Of a DNA stretch of 64,000 nt, positions 11,817 to 24,991 are shown piece by piece. The position numbers and the translations under genes are program-made. The DNA is from Phoenix dactylifera (taxonomy: Eukaryota; Streptophyta; Magnoliopsida; Arecales; Arecaceae). The stretch is taken from positions 19,161,646 through 19,225,645 of the forward strand of contig NC_052399.1 of assembly GCF_009389715.1 (NCBI RefSeq). The letters run 5' to 3'. The notes below the pieces were generated by a model that did no database searches, had not been told where the DNA came from, and was given only the letters and a program-made list of their open reading frames with translations. Position 1 is the stretch's first letter. Every line of letters begins with the position of its first letter.

Positions 11817-13186
11817 ATGGCTTCCCAGACAGGATGCTCCATGGAAGAAGAGCACGCGGAGAGAACAAACATGTCTCCAGAGGAGATCGGAAAGTACCGA
11901 GCCACTGCGCAGCAGAACTCCATCGACGCCATTCGGGCCGCGGAGGAGCGCTACCAGAAAGCCAAGCAGTCCGGCGCCTCAACTTACCTGGCCGCCAAGG
12001 GTACCGAGGCGAAGGGAACCGCAGCGAAGGACTATGTTGCGGAGAAGGGCCAGCAGGGCTACCACGCTGCCGTTCAGGGTACCCGTGCTGCTGCCGATGT
12101 CACTGCAGAGAAGGCCTCTGCTGCCAAGGATATTGCGATGGAGAAAGGCCGGCGGGGGTATGATGCAGCAAGGGATACTGCAGTCCACGCTGCAGTGAAG
12201 GCCAAGGATGTCACTGTGAATGCCGGTGAAAGTGCAGCCGATTATGCGAAGCAAGCTGCCGAGAAGGCCAGAGATATGACGATGAGCACCGGAAAGACTG
12301 CTGCGGATTATGCACAAGAGGCTGCAGTGAAAGCCAAAGATGCGGCCATGGACGCTAGAAAGCGTGCCGCAGATCATGCGCAGCAGGCAGCGGTGAAGAC
12401 CGAAGACGAGACAGTAGAAACTGGAAAAAGTGCTGCGGATTATGCACAGAAGGCAGCAGCGAAGGCCAAAGATGCAACCGTGAGCACTGGTAAGAGTGCA
12501 GCAGACTATGCCCGAGAGAAGGGGATGGGAGCCAAGGATGCAACCGCCGGTGCAGGTCAGAAGGCTATGAAGTATGGTGGCCTAAAAGCAGGGGAGGCAA
12601 AGGAGGCAGCACAGGGTACAGGACAGAAAACCAAGGAGTTGGAAGAGCAGAAAGCAGATGAATCGAAGGAGACGGCCAAGGAGTCCACCCAGCAAGCCAA
12701 AGAATATGCTGAACCGAAATCTACCGAAGCAAAGGTATTGAAAAATGACTCATTACCTTCCATCAAAATATGGATTCTCTCTCCTGTATGGTGCTAGGGT
12801 TACAATCTTTTCATCAACTGCATTGCTTATCTTATGAATTTGGATGTATCTGAATTCTTTTTGTGCAGAAAAAGCTCAGGGAACAGACACAGGAGGCACA
12901 GGAGAAACTTCAGAATCTCTCACTCAGTGGAGAGGAAGAGGCTGGTGGGGATGGAGGCTCCGAAGAACCTGATGAACAAAAGAAGCAAGGGAAGATGGAG
13001 CACGAGCACAGGGAAAAACGAGAGAGCCGAGAGGCTCCAGTGCAGCAAACAGAACTGGTAGTGGAAGAGAAGAGTGCAGGCACCACTGCTGTCGGAAACT
13101 TGTGTGAAGCTGTGGGTGCAGCTGTAATTGGAGCAGCGCGGTCTGCCAAGGAGCTGGTTATGGGAAGACAGCCGGAGGAGAGGTAA
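11817..13186 (+). CDS. Group-3 late embryogenesis abundant protein (DC8/ECP63-like)
   Basis: Two exons, 11817-12734 and 12869-13186, split at a codon boundary, give 411 aa. The protein is rich in Ala, Lys, Glu, Gln and Thr and has almost no hydrophobic core, as expected for a desiccation protectant that is disordered in water and becomes helical on drying. An N-terminal segment (about residues 20-50, EEIGKYRATAQQ) resembles the carrot DC8/ECP63 group. Residues about 137-245 carry a strict 22-residue (66-bp) repeat: AADY or AADH recurs at 141, 163, 185, 207 and 229, each followed by A-x-x-A-A and KA(K/R)D-type residues, the expanded form of the LEA 11-mer. The C-terminus (about 380-400) is a more ordered Gly/Ala helix. 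Seed or drought expression is expected from the family. The gene runs tail to tail with the CHUP1-like gene. Confidence 0.85.
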
Positions 13187-13351
13187 GAGTGAACAAATGC
13201 GAATGCATGAAGCAACAGTTAGTTTGAACTCTGAAGCTTTCCTTGTAAAGTTTGGTGTCTTATAATAATGTAAATAGAACGGGGATGAACGTGTAGATGA
13301 AATTGCTTTCGCAGTTAGCACATTGTGGCCATCTTTACAAAACAGCTTCTG

Positions 13352-16277
13352 CTAATGGTTTTGACCTTGGCTTTGGCTTGGATTCTGGCTCTGCTTATGG
13401 AGGGAACGAGCTTTATCTTTTAGCTCCTGGAATGCTCGCATTGTTTCGACATCAAAACCACCTGCAAACTGTAAATGCCCAATAGAGAATTATTTAGAAA
13501 CAGGTCATATCAAAAGTATGATGGCCATTCTCAGTAGAGATTCCAATTGAGCGCAAATACCTGGTGCACTCTGAAGGCAAATCTAACACCCTGCAGCATG
13601 AGTTCCTCTTCTTCAGGACCACCTGCCATGGTCTCAAGCTCAGAAGAGACTCTTCTCATGTATTTCATTGCCAATTTCACTGAAGCTAGCTTGATCTGGG
13701 TGATACATCCCATGTCAGATGTTAGGATCAAGTTCATAAATTAGCATCCCAAAAATTGGAGCCCATCATGGGTCCTTTCAGAAGGAGAATAGATAATAAC
13801 CAAAATTACTGGAGGATAGAAAAGGAAGGTTGCACATCCTATGAAAAATCCTTCTGGATTTTCAGGGGCAAAAAACCTATGAAAAATCCTTTCGGCTCTA
13901 TCTTGTTTGGCATTTTTGGGTCTACCATAAGGGATACATATTTTTCAAATGGCCGTAGACACAGATATTAATGGGTGAGGCTGTATAATCCTAACAACCC
14001 CTAAGAGAAGTCCATGCTGAAACAGAGTTGATCAGCAAATATTTTGGATATTCAGCCATTACATGTGGTATAGCAAAATGCAAGAACCAACTAACATTGT
14101 AATAATATTATTGTATCTTAAAATGTTAATTTTATGCTGTGCTCTGATGTGTCAAACATAAGATAATTAATTATTCCACTGGATCTTTTGAAAAGGGATG
14201 GCTCTATATTGTGCCTAGATACCTTGCAAAGAATCAAGTCTCTAACTTGAACAGTTTTTTGGATATTATTACCATTTCTCAGTAATCTTTGATTTCAACT
14301 TCTTTATTTGGGAACCAATCACTTTAGCTAAAATGTTCCTAAAAATAAAAATATTCTATCAATTGAAAGCCAAAAATGTACCTATTTAAAATTCAAGTAC
14401 ATCCAAACCAATCACCGCACAAGTTTTGCTGAAATTACTTATGTTTAAGGTTCTAGCAAAGATGGAAGGAGACATGTTCTGCTGAAAATGATTCCTTACC
14501 TTTGATGTCTACTATCAGAACATAATTTTACATGGTAATAGAGAAACGATCAAACCTTAGGTATCGCATGATTTTAATAATAAAATTTAAATATTATGCT
14601 AAGAATTATTGCATTCAAATAATAAGCAACTATAATTGCTACATCCATGGGATGACCTATAATGAAGCAATTATATATGTTCCTAATGTTCAGTTGATAA
14701 TAGCTAAACAAAATTGTAGATAGAAAAAGAGGAGCATATGATTTCAAAGATGGATTCTGTTATAAACATCTATAATTTATATCCTCTCCTTTCAAATGGG
14801 AAAAAAAAAATTCCTACATATTTTGATATAAGAGCATGGCGATCTTCCACAGAAGAAATGCAAGAGTACAGGAATTTGAAACATAGTCCACTTCCTCATA
14901 CAAAAGGGAAAAAAAGTCACACAAACATTGAATGCATCCCAGCTTTGGACCTTAGGTCCCGAGCAGATTAAAAGCCTACTTGGTGAACCAGAAAAATGTA
15001 TTAAACCCCTCAAGGGAGTCGCATCAGTAGACTAACATATACATCGCGTTGGTCATTATAGAAATTCAATGCTTTTATGTACCAATAGGTATAGCAAACT
15101 TTTTGAAAGGGCTTGGAGAAGGCGAGTAGAGAAAAGAAAGATAAAACAATAAGAAAGCCATTGCCCTGTTCAGTATTTTGTAAAGAACTGTGCCTTCAAT
15201 TTTGGATGGCATTGAGGAAACCAATTCCTCGTTGATTGGTTAACTAAATTATTTTCTGCCTGTTCACCTGAAACTTTAAATTTTTGTCCACTACTGCTAA
15301 GTACTTCTCTCTAGTAATGGCCCATTGTAAGCAACATTCCTACTTTTGATGATCATATAATAAATCTTCAAATGAAGTACCCAGGTTGGAGTGCTTTGAG
15401 CAAACATTCTTTCAGTAATATCTTGGTCGTCATGTTCTGTGCACCATGTCCAGTATGATTTCTGATGGGTATTGGTAGCGCTTTGGTCCTTCTGAATACT
15501 ATTCCCAAAATTTTTACCATATCCCAATTATATTATGTGGAATCATAAAACTAAAATGATGAAATTCTTTAGTGAAGACAGTAAGATATCTCCAAATAGT
15601 ACAGATTCTAAGTAAACATCTTGATTTATTAAAAGATTAAACAATAAAAGCTATTTTATTTCATTTAGTATGTCAAAGTAAAACCTCCAATATAAAAGAA
15701 TGGCTTTTCATGGTTTTAGAGGCAAGGCTAAAAATCTTCAGCTGGTTTCAAGGGTTTGAGTGGAAAGAAAAACCAAGATGAGCATCATTTTCCAAACTCT
15801 AAGGAAAGCAAGGAATGAGTCAACTATGATTTGTGTTTCTCATATATGTAATATCAAACTAACAAAAGTATTCTTTGCCACTTTCGATCTTCTATTTACC
15901 TCGAAGATGTTACTAAACTTGAAGAACAATTCAGAATAAACTTTGGATAACTAAGTGAGACCAGATATCAGATTGATGGAAGGCCCTCCAAAATCATTAA
16001 AATAGGGAAGTGTCTTGCAAGCAGGTGTTGGAGCAAAACTCCAGAGAGATGTAAAGCAGGAACAACACTACATATTGAACATTCTGAGCTAAGAACTGGT
16101 AAATTAATTTGAGATTGGCAAGAGGATTATTTAAAATTGCTTTTGCAAATCTTGTTTGAACATGGATATGTGAGCCTACCTTCTTTGCCTTACAGACAAG
16201 ATATAAAAGACTGCCTCTGAAAAAAGTGAAAACACCCTGATATGATTATTGTTATAGCATAGATCTGTTCTGCCTTT

Positions 16278-16333
<56 letters not shown>

Positions 16334-19300
16334 GCTGACACCTAAAACTCGTTATGTTATTTTAAAATGAATAAAACATCTATGAATACTGACACCTAAA
16401 TGCCTTCTGAGTGACCTCATGTAGCTTCTATTTCTATGCAATTAATAATGGCAGAAAAATAACAGTCATCGAACTGATTGTTCTTGCATACATTTCCTTG
16501 GTATTCAACCAACATGCTCCAAAATCTAATATATACTTGAACTTCATATACCAATAACTCTTGGAAAGACTATTAACAATTTGCAATGCAAACTCATCAA
16601 GTTCATTTTAATAAATACAGATGTATTTATAGGTGTGCATGTTTCTGTCTCTGAGCATATCTAGACATATATGACATAACTCGAGAGACCACTTTTCTTC
16701 CTCTTTCATTTTTTTTTCCTCAAGAAAGAGAAGCCTCCCCAAATTGCTGCACAGTCTCTCATTCTTTCTTTTTGAACTCTAAATCAGAACGCTTTTTTGT
16801 TTTGAGATTTATCTTAGGAACAATTAATGAGAGCTGAACCAAATAAAAAACCAATATTGGATTTTGCAAGTTTTAAGGATCTTAAAGCAATAGTCCCATG
16901 GTTGTTGACTTGCATCATACCACGGAACACGATTTGAAATTGTGAAGAGATGCAGATCATTACATTCAACAACCATTTCTTTTATGCTTTTGGACTACGC
17001 TTCCAACACCATCTTAACTATCACCTCCATTATTTATTCTCCAGCATAATCAATACTAGGCTTCTTTTAATATTAATGCTGCAAACATGTTTCCTGATAA
17101 TAAATTTTAATTGTTCCCATTATGCATAACTGTCTTCCTGGTGACAAAGCACAAGGCAATATGACATGAGAATATTAGAAATTTCCATCAAGCCTTTTTC
17201 TATATGAGGAAAAATCCCAAATCATCATCTCTTTACATTAAGAATTTAAGAAGTAACCAGAGGAATTGATTATGACACCTTAGTTGACTATGACAAAGGC
17301 AAGACTTAAAGGAACCACCTCCATGCGTACATATTAAAAATTTGAGGAAACACTTTCACTCATTTCTTTGTCTAATACTCTCTTGAACCTCTAGTTGAAA
17401 CATCCAATCCTAGAGAGACAACCTCTTCTTTTATTCCCTTTTTCTTTTATCTAAGCCAGAAAACCACTTTGTCACCTATCACAGAATGTCATTCCTCTAT
17501 GCCAAGCCTTTGGAACCTTAAGTGACAGCTTGACCCAATCTGACTAAGTTTGGTAATTCCAACAGGAATTATTGGAATCAAAATTAAAAAAGGATGCTCA
17601 TGAAACCCAAGTCACTATTTCCTAATACTGAAAGTAATGTAAATTAATAACAGAATATAGGATGCCAAAACCCAATGACCCCTCATACATCTTTGGCATT
17701 ATTTGTATATGAGCAGATCCAAGCTTGTTGGTTCCTGATTATATGTTGTAGAGTGCAGTGAATCCTTGGCTTGCTCTTCATATTCATGTTAGTGCATCTC
17801 TATTTATTGATGACAATCAACTCAATATCCTCATGTTTGTCAAAGTTGCCTTATGCATATGTTAGTTTCTTTTATGTCAAAAACTTAAGTTAAAATGGCA
17901 TGATGAATCTTTTTTAAAAAAAAGTACAGATCCTATATCACAGATATTAGCTTACGGCTAAAGCTTTAAGAATGTTCAAGCCATTTTTGAACAATCATAT
18001 GACGTTAGGCTGTCTCTTTATGAATAATTAGCTCTCCATTATTAATTATCTCAAAAGTTTATTCCAAAATATCATGTGACATAACATGCTCTAAATAGTT
18101 ATTCTTTCTAAGGTTCATCCCCAACAAAGGTCAGAAACATTATAATTAAGAATTCTTTTTCCTAAAGAACCCTTTAGAATTGACCATGTACTTTAGTACT
18201 AGCACAGCACCCTCTACAATTCGAAACTTGGGATTGCAATTGTTTTGACCTAAAAGTCCTTCAACTCCATTTTCATGCAAGCATAACTCTTAGCACATCA
18301 AAAACATTTGTTCATCATGTGATGCTGCTCGTGACAATTGGATTATTCAGTAACTCATACATTTGATATAGATGATAATATAACGGAAAAAGACCCCACT
18401 TCAGAAAGTTAATACGTTAACATCATCTAGCAAAACATAAACATTTCAATACAATCCTGCAAAATTGCAGAGCAGAAGGTGGTAGGGTAGGGAAAATCAT
18501 TCTAAATATATTTATACAATAAAAAGTGCATGCAATAATAAGGCCAGCTCAGAGGGACTCAAACCACCCCATTCCACTTAAAGGGGGAGATTTTATTTAT
18601 CTGACATTCCCTTAGTATCTCTACAACAAGTCCCCTGAAAGTGTGGATCTACAAGATCCTTTATCATCTCTTTTAATTAGTTTATACTTGTTTAACTAGT
18701 AAATGAACTTCTCTTTCTTATCTAATTCTAAGTTATTCAGATCATGAATGCATCATTTTTGGTTTTCTCTAAAAGAGGGGGGTCATCTTCTTTATATGGT
18801 ACCCATTGTCAACAGCCAAAAAGTGCACCCGTCTTCATTTGCACCTTTGCACAATCCAAAGGAAAATGGCGAACAATCCTCAATTTCTAAACAAATCATG
18901 TTAGTCATCGCAATGGATTCCACATTCTCTTTGTATTTAGCTGATAAAATAGGATTTTTCTCAGAGTTTGCAGGGATCAAATGATAAGGCTTTGCAGAAT
19001 TCTTTTCATTTTTAAAGTCCACCAAAATAGAATCCCTCGGTCCACCTCCTTCCTTTTAAATATTATACTCTATGGGAAATTTAGTTAACGCATTAATGCA
19101 ATTGTGAAATTTATATATAACTTTGCAGGAAATCCATGGGCTCTTTTGAATCTTTGTTTTCTAGTTTGCTGTTTGCCGGCCAATGATCACACATAAACAA
19201 TAAGACGGTCTGAGAAATAAATCTACATAAGTTTTCAGAAAGATAAGAATCACCGACAAAGAATTAAAGAGGCTCACCTCCTTGTACCACTAACAAAAGG

Positions 19301-21995
19301 TGGACCTACATAGTTACACATTTCTTCACTTATCCTCTTAATTCCTGATCAGCTTATGCAATGAAAACGTAGAGTTTAATATCTATAAACTCCATTTATT
19401 TACCTATCACAATCGGATGCTAACGTCCTTGCCATGCCCAACCCCTTGTACGATATTATTTACCCTGGCTTCTTGAAATAAAGGAAAGGTAACGTCAACA
19501 GATCTATGCAATAAGAATGTTGTCAATTATTGCCTATGCTTCAGGACATCAACGCGGATTACTCAGGACCAAAATGGAAACCGGGGAGGAAAAGCAAAAG
19601 ACTGCGAATTATAGAAAAAGCGTTAGCTTTAACAAAGCTAAACCCTTTATTCTCCAGGTACGTAGAACAGAAATTCCTATTCTGGCCCGTGCCATAGATA
19701 CTGCTCGACGGAGAAGAAACAAAGTTAGGAAGCCCAGGCGTCCACCTCATGTATTCACGTGACCGCATGCTCACATGCATCGAGAAACAAAGGCCATCCA
19801 TCACATCTCCGTATGTCCTTTGTCCCTTATATTCTTGTCACATTATCATTTGTCATCTAGTAGCCCCCTCACATCCCCTCTATTCATTAAGTCATTATTA
19901 ACTTTATTAAGCTACATTAAAATTTAACGAAGGGTAAGGTACCTGGATTACGAATCCAGTCTCCAGCATCCATTCCCAGGGGATCCGAAACCCCTTGTAT
20001 CTCTTCGTTGCACTTTCTCGGACACGTGACAGGTTATAAACCCCTTGCTCTAACCTGTTGTAGAATAATAAGAGCAATTATTATGGATACTTTAATCAAA
20101 TCACTTCCAGATGGATAAAGATGAAGTAAATACTTCTCCAGAAGGGATTGCATCTTCTTGAGAGCAGAAGCGCAGGGCTGGCGGGGATCGTCGCGGAAGG
20201 ACGAGGCCTCCGACTCCAACTTCTTTAGATCGCAGTAGCCAAAGGCGGCTTCTCGCATTGCGTCCGCTTTGTGCTCCGGCCAGTCGAAGTGCTTCAGAAC
20301 CGCTCTCTCGTCCACCTACCATGGCGTTTCCTAGTTAAAGCAACACGAACCTTCTCCGAATCCCGCTGCTTAATGTTATAATTAAGATGGTAACAAAGAG
20401 TACCAGGAAGGAGAGCTCTTCGTCGAGCCATTTGACGAAGGCGACCACGTCTTCGATGCTAGCGAACGCGGCGTTCTCCACCTCCTTTATGAGGAACCCG
20501 ATGAAATCCCCCTGCGTCTCCACGTCCGTCTTTATCTGTAACAGCGTAATAGGAAAGCAATTAAAAAGTGCTGGATTTGCCGCTGCTTGTCTAACAACAA
20601 AACCAACAATAAAACCTTGCGACCCATGACGCAAAGACGACCGTCTCCCCTCCAGAAAAAAAAAGGGGTAATTATGTAATTTTAAACAAAAGAGATTCAC
20701 AAGAGCGTTGGTGACGGTGACACCACGGTTGCCAGAACGGTGGCGATTACGTGGAGCGGGTTGTGGCGGAGAGAGGAGGGAACGGGGCCGGTGACGGGAC
20801 TTACGGCGAGGAGGTGAGCGGACCGGTTCTCGATCTCGCCGATCATGGTCCGCGCGTTGGCCGCGGCGGGCGCGTCCGGCACTCCGCTGCCGGACTCCCG
20901 CTTCGAGTCCCTCCGCATCAGCGAGTGGTAGAACTCCACCACCTCTGGCACCCGCCTCACGGACACTGCCGCGGATCTTGATCCTTTGGCCAGAGGAGGC
21001 GGCGGCGGAGGTGGAGGTGGCCGCGCTCCGGCTCCCGGTGCCGGCGGCGGTATCGGCGGCAGGCCCGCCAAGTTGGGACCTCTGCTTCTTGTTATGGAGG
21101 TGGCCGTCTCAGAGGAAGACGAGGGCTCCATTGAGGACGAAGAGCAGGAGGAGCTGGAGGAAACGGAGAACGGCAATGGAGGAGGTCTCGGAACCCTAGG
21201 AGCTCGAGGTCTCGAGATCCCTTCTTTCTCGCAGCGAGATTGTCGAGTCCTTTCGGCTTCCCCTTTCTCTGCCTTGAGATCCGTAGTCTCTGGCTTCTGG
21301 ACTTCCTGATTCGAAGCAATCTCGGTAGGTTTTGGGCCATTACTCAAGTTCTTGAGAAGGTTTGACCTCGACGAGGCGTCGATGAGACCCTGAAACCTCT
21401 GGGACGAGGAGCACTCGTCGATCTCCCCTGTTCGGCCGGAGAGCCGCCTCAACTCACCGGAGCTCTGCTCCGAGACGGTCCTCCTCAGCTCCTCAAGCTC
21501 CACCTCCAGTTCTTGGATCCTCACCTCCTTCCGCCGGCCTTCCTCCTCCCCGCCGCCTATCTTGGACCGCAAGCTCTCCTTCTCAAGTCGTAGCGCTTCG
21601 TTCTCCTCCTCCAAGCGCTCGGTCCTCTCCTTTAGACGGCCGAGCTCGTCGTTCTTGGAGGAGATCTCCTTCTCGAGGAAGGGGACGATGGCGACGGTCT
21701 CTTTGAGGATCTTCTGCTCGAGGAGCTGGGTGCGGAGGTGGGACTCCTTCTCTTGGAGCTCCTCCACGACGCGCAGGAGCTCGGCGACGTCCGGCGGCCG
21801 CGGTTGGACCTGGGCGGAGGAGCGGGGGAAGTAGACGCCGAAGGAGCGCGCCAAAACGGCGGTGCCGCCCTTCGTATTGGACGACGGAGCCTTCTGGGAC
21901 CCCGGGGATGATGACGACCGCCGGGGCGTCTCCGACTTCGGTGTCGCCGGGCTCTTCTGGAGACCCATCGCCGCCTTGACCTTTCCGGCCACCAT
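13352..21995 (-). CDS. CHUP1/IPGA1-like coiled-coil, proline-rich protein
   Basis: Six exons read on the minus strand: 21995-20805, 20535-20404, 20315-20134, 20054-19943, 13695-13561 and 13468-13352. They join to 622 aa with all phases closing. Residues about 68-175 are a leucine/glutamate heptad coiled coil. Residues 313-334 are a poly-proline stretch like those binding profilin. Residues about 343-610 form the conserved CHUP1-type C-terminal domain, with motifs such as RTMIGEIENRS, FVKWLDEELSFL, REAAFGYCDL and IKLASVKLAMKYM. The N-terminal chloroplast-envelope anchor of true CHUP1 is absent, so the protein fits the shorter paralogues of about 600-640 aa, such as Arabidopsis At4g18570 (IPGA1, a microtubule-associated growth regulator, recalled not searched). 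Intron 4 (13696-19942) is 6.2 kb, the other introns 65-270 bp except intron 1. The stop codon lies 165 bp from the LEA stop. Confidence 0.9.
13696..19942 (-). other. 6.2-kb intron 4 of the CHUP1-like gene
   Basis: This AT-rich intron separates the exon ending FVIQ from the exon starting IKLAS. It has a clear donor (CAG then GTACC, minus strand) and an acceptor preceded by a consensus branch site (CTAAC about 25 nt upstream). I see no nested gene and no complete transposon. The only conspicuous feature is the (CT)n run at 16282-16330. Short frames in it are non-coding noise. Confidence 0.8.
16282..16330. repeat. (CT)n microsatellite
   Basis: About 24 uninterrupted CT units inside the large intron. 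On the transcribed strand it is a GA run. Confidence 0.95.
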
Positions 21996-21999
21996 TGCG

Positions 22000-24880
22000 A
22001 AGCCTTCGGCTCTGGCCTTTTCTTCTAGTTATACTATTTGCGGACCGTTCAGTCTGAATCGAACGATGGGGGCGTCTGCATCACAACTGGTGGGGCGGCG
22101 AAAAGGAGAGGTGGTGTCCCAAATAAAAGAAGCGAGCGCGGAGAGCTTTTTCTTTGCATTCCAATTTTCTAACCAAAGCGAGCGAGGAGAGGATGGAGAC
22201 AGAGAAGAGATCCGAGTCCTGCGTTAAAGATACGAAAGGAGGGAACACAGAAGTCGAGGAACGGTCTTCTTCCTTCTCTTTTTCTTGGATCCAAAAGTTT
22301 TGAAACGAGAACGCATGGACTTCCGAAGGAGATTCTAATATATAGGCCAAGGTACATTACTTCTGTTCTAGTGTTCCGAGAACTCGATAAGCATTAAACT
22401 GCTTCTTCCACAGGAATAAAACAAAGAGCTTTTACTGAAGAGGAAAATTTTGTGTGCAGGGTTTTTGATTATTTAAGTGTGTTCCGACGGAACATTGGAA
22501 CGAACACCTGGGAGGAGTAAATTCGAACCAGTAAGAAAAGTCGCTGGAAGGTCAGCTGCTCCGGCTCGGACATCGAATAGCCTGCCATGCCTGTCGCCAT
22601 TGAAGTCAAGAAGGAAATGCTCCGCTGACCAATCAATTTGTGTTTTTTTTAATATATATCAAAACGGTATGTAATTTATTTTGTTGAATGGACCAGAAAT
22701 TACTTACTGGGACCTACTTATACGTTGGGACGATATCTGGTGCGACTTTTATGGTGACGCAATGTCCTCCGTTTCCTACCTCCCTTCCCCGCCCCCCGCC
22801 CCTAAAAAATATATTTATATGTGGGAAAGAGATAAATCTTATTACTTAAAGTATATGTAACGTTCCAGTTCAAATTATATTACTTATTAATTAATATTTT
22901 ATTACTTGTCAGTGGTAATTTTGTGTGCTAGAAGATTGTAATGTATTTGGGATTTTTGTTAACAATATTACCAATACTTCCTTTCAAGGAGAAGGGTAAT
23001 GATGTAAGAAGTTGTGGCAGGGCACGCAGCATCCAGGAGCCTGACAAATCACAGACCGGCGTCTGTTTTGGCAACGGTGTAGCATAATCTCACGGTATTT
23101 TACCCGTCTATTCTCCTCCGGAAGGACCGGCCTTTCTGGAGTTTGGTAACTTCAGCGGTTGGGTCCAATTTCTTCTCGCGTGGCCGGAAGGAATGATTGC
23201 GATGCCTTTAGTCCTTTTGGCATCCATCAAACCTTCCTGTGGCCTCATCCCAATTGATGCCGAGCAGAGTTTCTTTATTTGAGATTCCTGGTTCTATATA
23301 AGTACTTAAAATTTATCTAATAAATAATCGATGTGTAGTTAAATACATATTTTATAGTGTCTTCTAGTTCACATAGATTATAGGTTGAATCCGTTCTAAT
23401 ATCATTTGTAATAATTTAAGATCTCATCAAAAATGACTAGCCAAAAAATTTTACTTGAATTTTTTAATTTTGTATAAGTATCTAAAATGGACCTAGCAAA
23501 TAACCAATGTGAAACTAAACACATGCCCATACAAATTTTTACAATTCTAATGAAACGTAAATGATAAATGGGAGGGTCTAGTTTCAACTGCTCATGTACT
23601 GCACCATCACGGGTGGCTGAACAAAAAAGAATCAGAGGTACATAATTGAACGTGATTCGTAAGTGAACATCAATTCGCAGTAGCCTCTAATTAGCGCACC
23701 ATAGCATTCATGATTCTTAGCTACTTAGCTACACCACTCTCCAGCACCGGTGGGGCCAATGGACATAAAAAAATTAGAAGCCGGTTGGGGATGCCATTAA
23801 AAAAACTTTGTCCTGCGGTAGCTGGCGTTTTTCCTTGAACCGGGAATCTTAGCATCTACGGAAATGGGATGGGCGAAGGAGTTGATCTTGGGACCAAGGC
23901 CACTTTGCCGCTAGTGGTGAGGTGGGCGTAGAACGACCTGACCACCGTGTCCCCTGTTTCGCTGCTGGCTCTGTCTTCGTTGGCTGCTAATTAAGAGAAG
24001 TCCAAAGAGAATAATTCTTCCGGTGTTCGGCTGTCGTCTGGCCGAGGTTTCGTTCTGCGAACGAGCTCGAGGACTGGATCTGCTCTCGTGATTTTAGCCA
24101 AGCAGCGGTGAAATTTACTTCGGAGGGGAAGAGCGGGGAGGATGCTGATAATAATTAACGGTAGGAGTGAAGCTACTCTAGTGAGTGCTGCAATGAGGAC
24201 TGACGACAACTACGTGATCTTATTAAAGTGGAGGTGGAGAGGAAGTTGCTTGTGCGAGGAGCGGAGAGGTGGAGAGCAGGAAGCATTTGTGGGGAAGATC
24301 CGAGATGAGTAAAAGTCTATAGTGGCTGATGCAACGTATAGGAAAGATGGGCACACTCTGCTATGTCCCCATTAAGCCTCGTAAAATTGATGAGGCACCA
24401 GACAAATGAAACCATTTCTCATGAATGATGGCAAATAATAGGCAGATGATGCAAGTCTGAGTGATGATGCTGATGGAAGACCCAACTTCCGGTGGGCGTG
24501 GAAGCTCGTATTTATGCAACAGAAATTTCCATTCATGCGTCTACAAGGCAACAAATATGTCGCTGCAAATGTTCATAAGCTTCAATTTGGACCGGCAGTG
24601 ATTTCCAACAACCAATTCGAGCATCAACCAGCATGTAGGATGTGAGATAGAGTTAAAAATAGGGGAAAGATTTCGAAAACATTCCTTTGTCATGGTCCCT
24701 ACGTTTTGTAGATAAATCTGTGTGCTAGTTTCATGTGCTGGCTGTCCATAAACTCTGTTTCCACTACAGACAAAGAATTGCAGACAAAAAGTTGGTTGGG
24801 ACTTAAAAAATAGGTAAACTTGATTCCCAAGTGATTTTAGTGCCCGGATGAATGATGATTGCAGTCGATCTTTTTCCATC
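22000..24880. other. Upstream region of the CHUP1-like gene
   Basis: The first few hundred bases hold the presumed promoter and 5' UTR of the CHUP1-like gene. The rest is AT-rich spacer with short open frames (for example minus strand 24879-24541) that I do not recognise. A TRIM-like element lies at 23280-23543. Confidence 0.4.
23280..23543 (-). mobile_element. TRIM-like retroelement, degraded copy
   Basis: A full-length LTR-like segment (23407-23543) starts TGTAATAA and ends in TTACA. It is preceded by a mutated primer-site stretch, a shortened interior and part of a second LTR from 23280. It is more diverged than other copies in the window. Confidence 0.55.
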
Positions 24881-24991
24881 CGTCAGCATGAGGGCAGCCA
24901 CAAGTCATAAGTATTGCATATGCATATAAAGTGAATTTTTCTAAAGAGTTAGAGAAAGGCATTGTTATTGTAATCCAGAAGAAGAGAAACA

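Noticed and set aside
11834-12543. Cys/Arg-rich and Leu/His-rich frames over the LEA gene
   Set aside because: They are alternate-frame and antisense shadows of the repetitive LEA exon.
20751-21834. Several plus-strand frames over the CHUP1-like exon 1
   Set aside because: They are antisense shadows of a GC-rich exon whose minus frame matches a known family and splices in phase.
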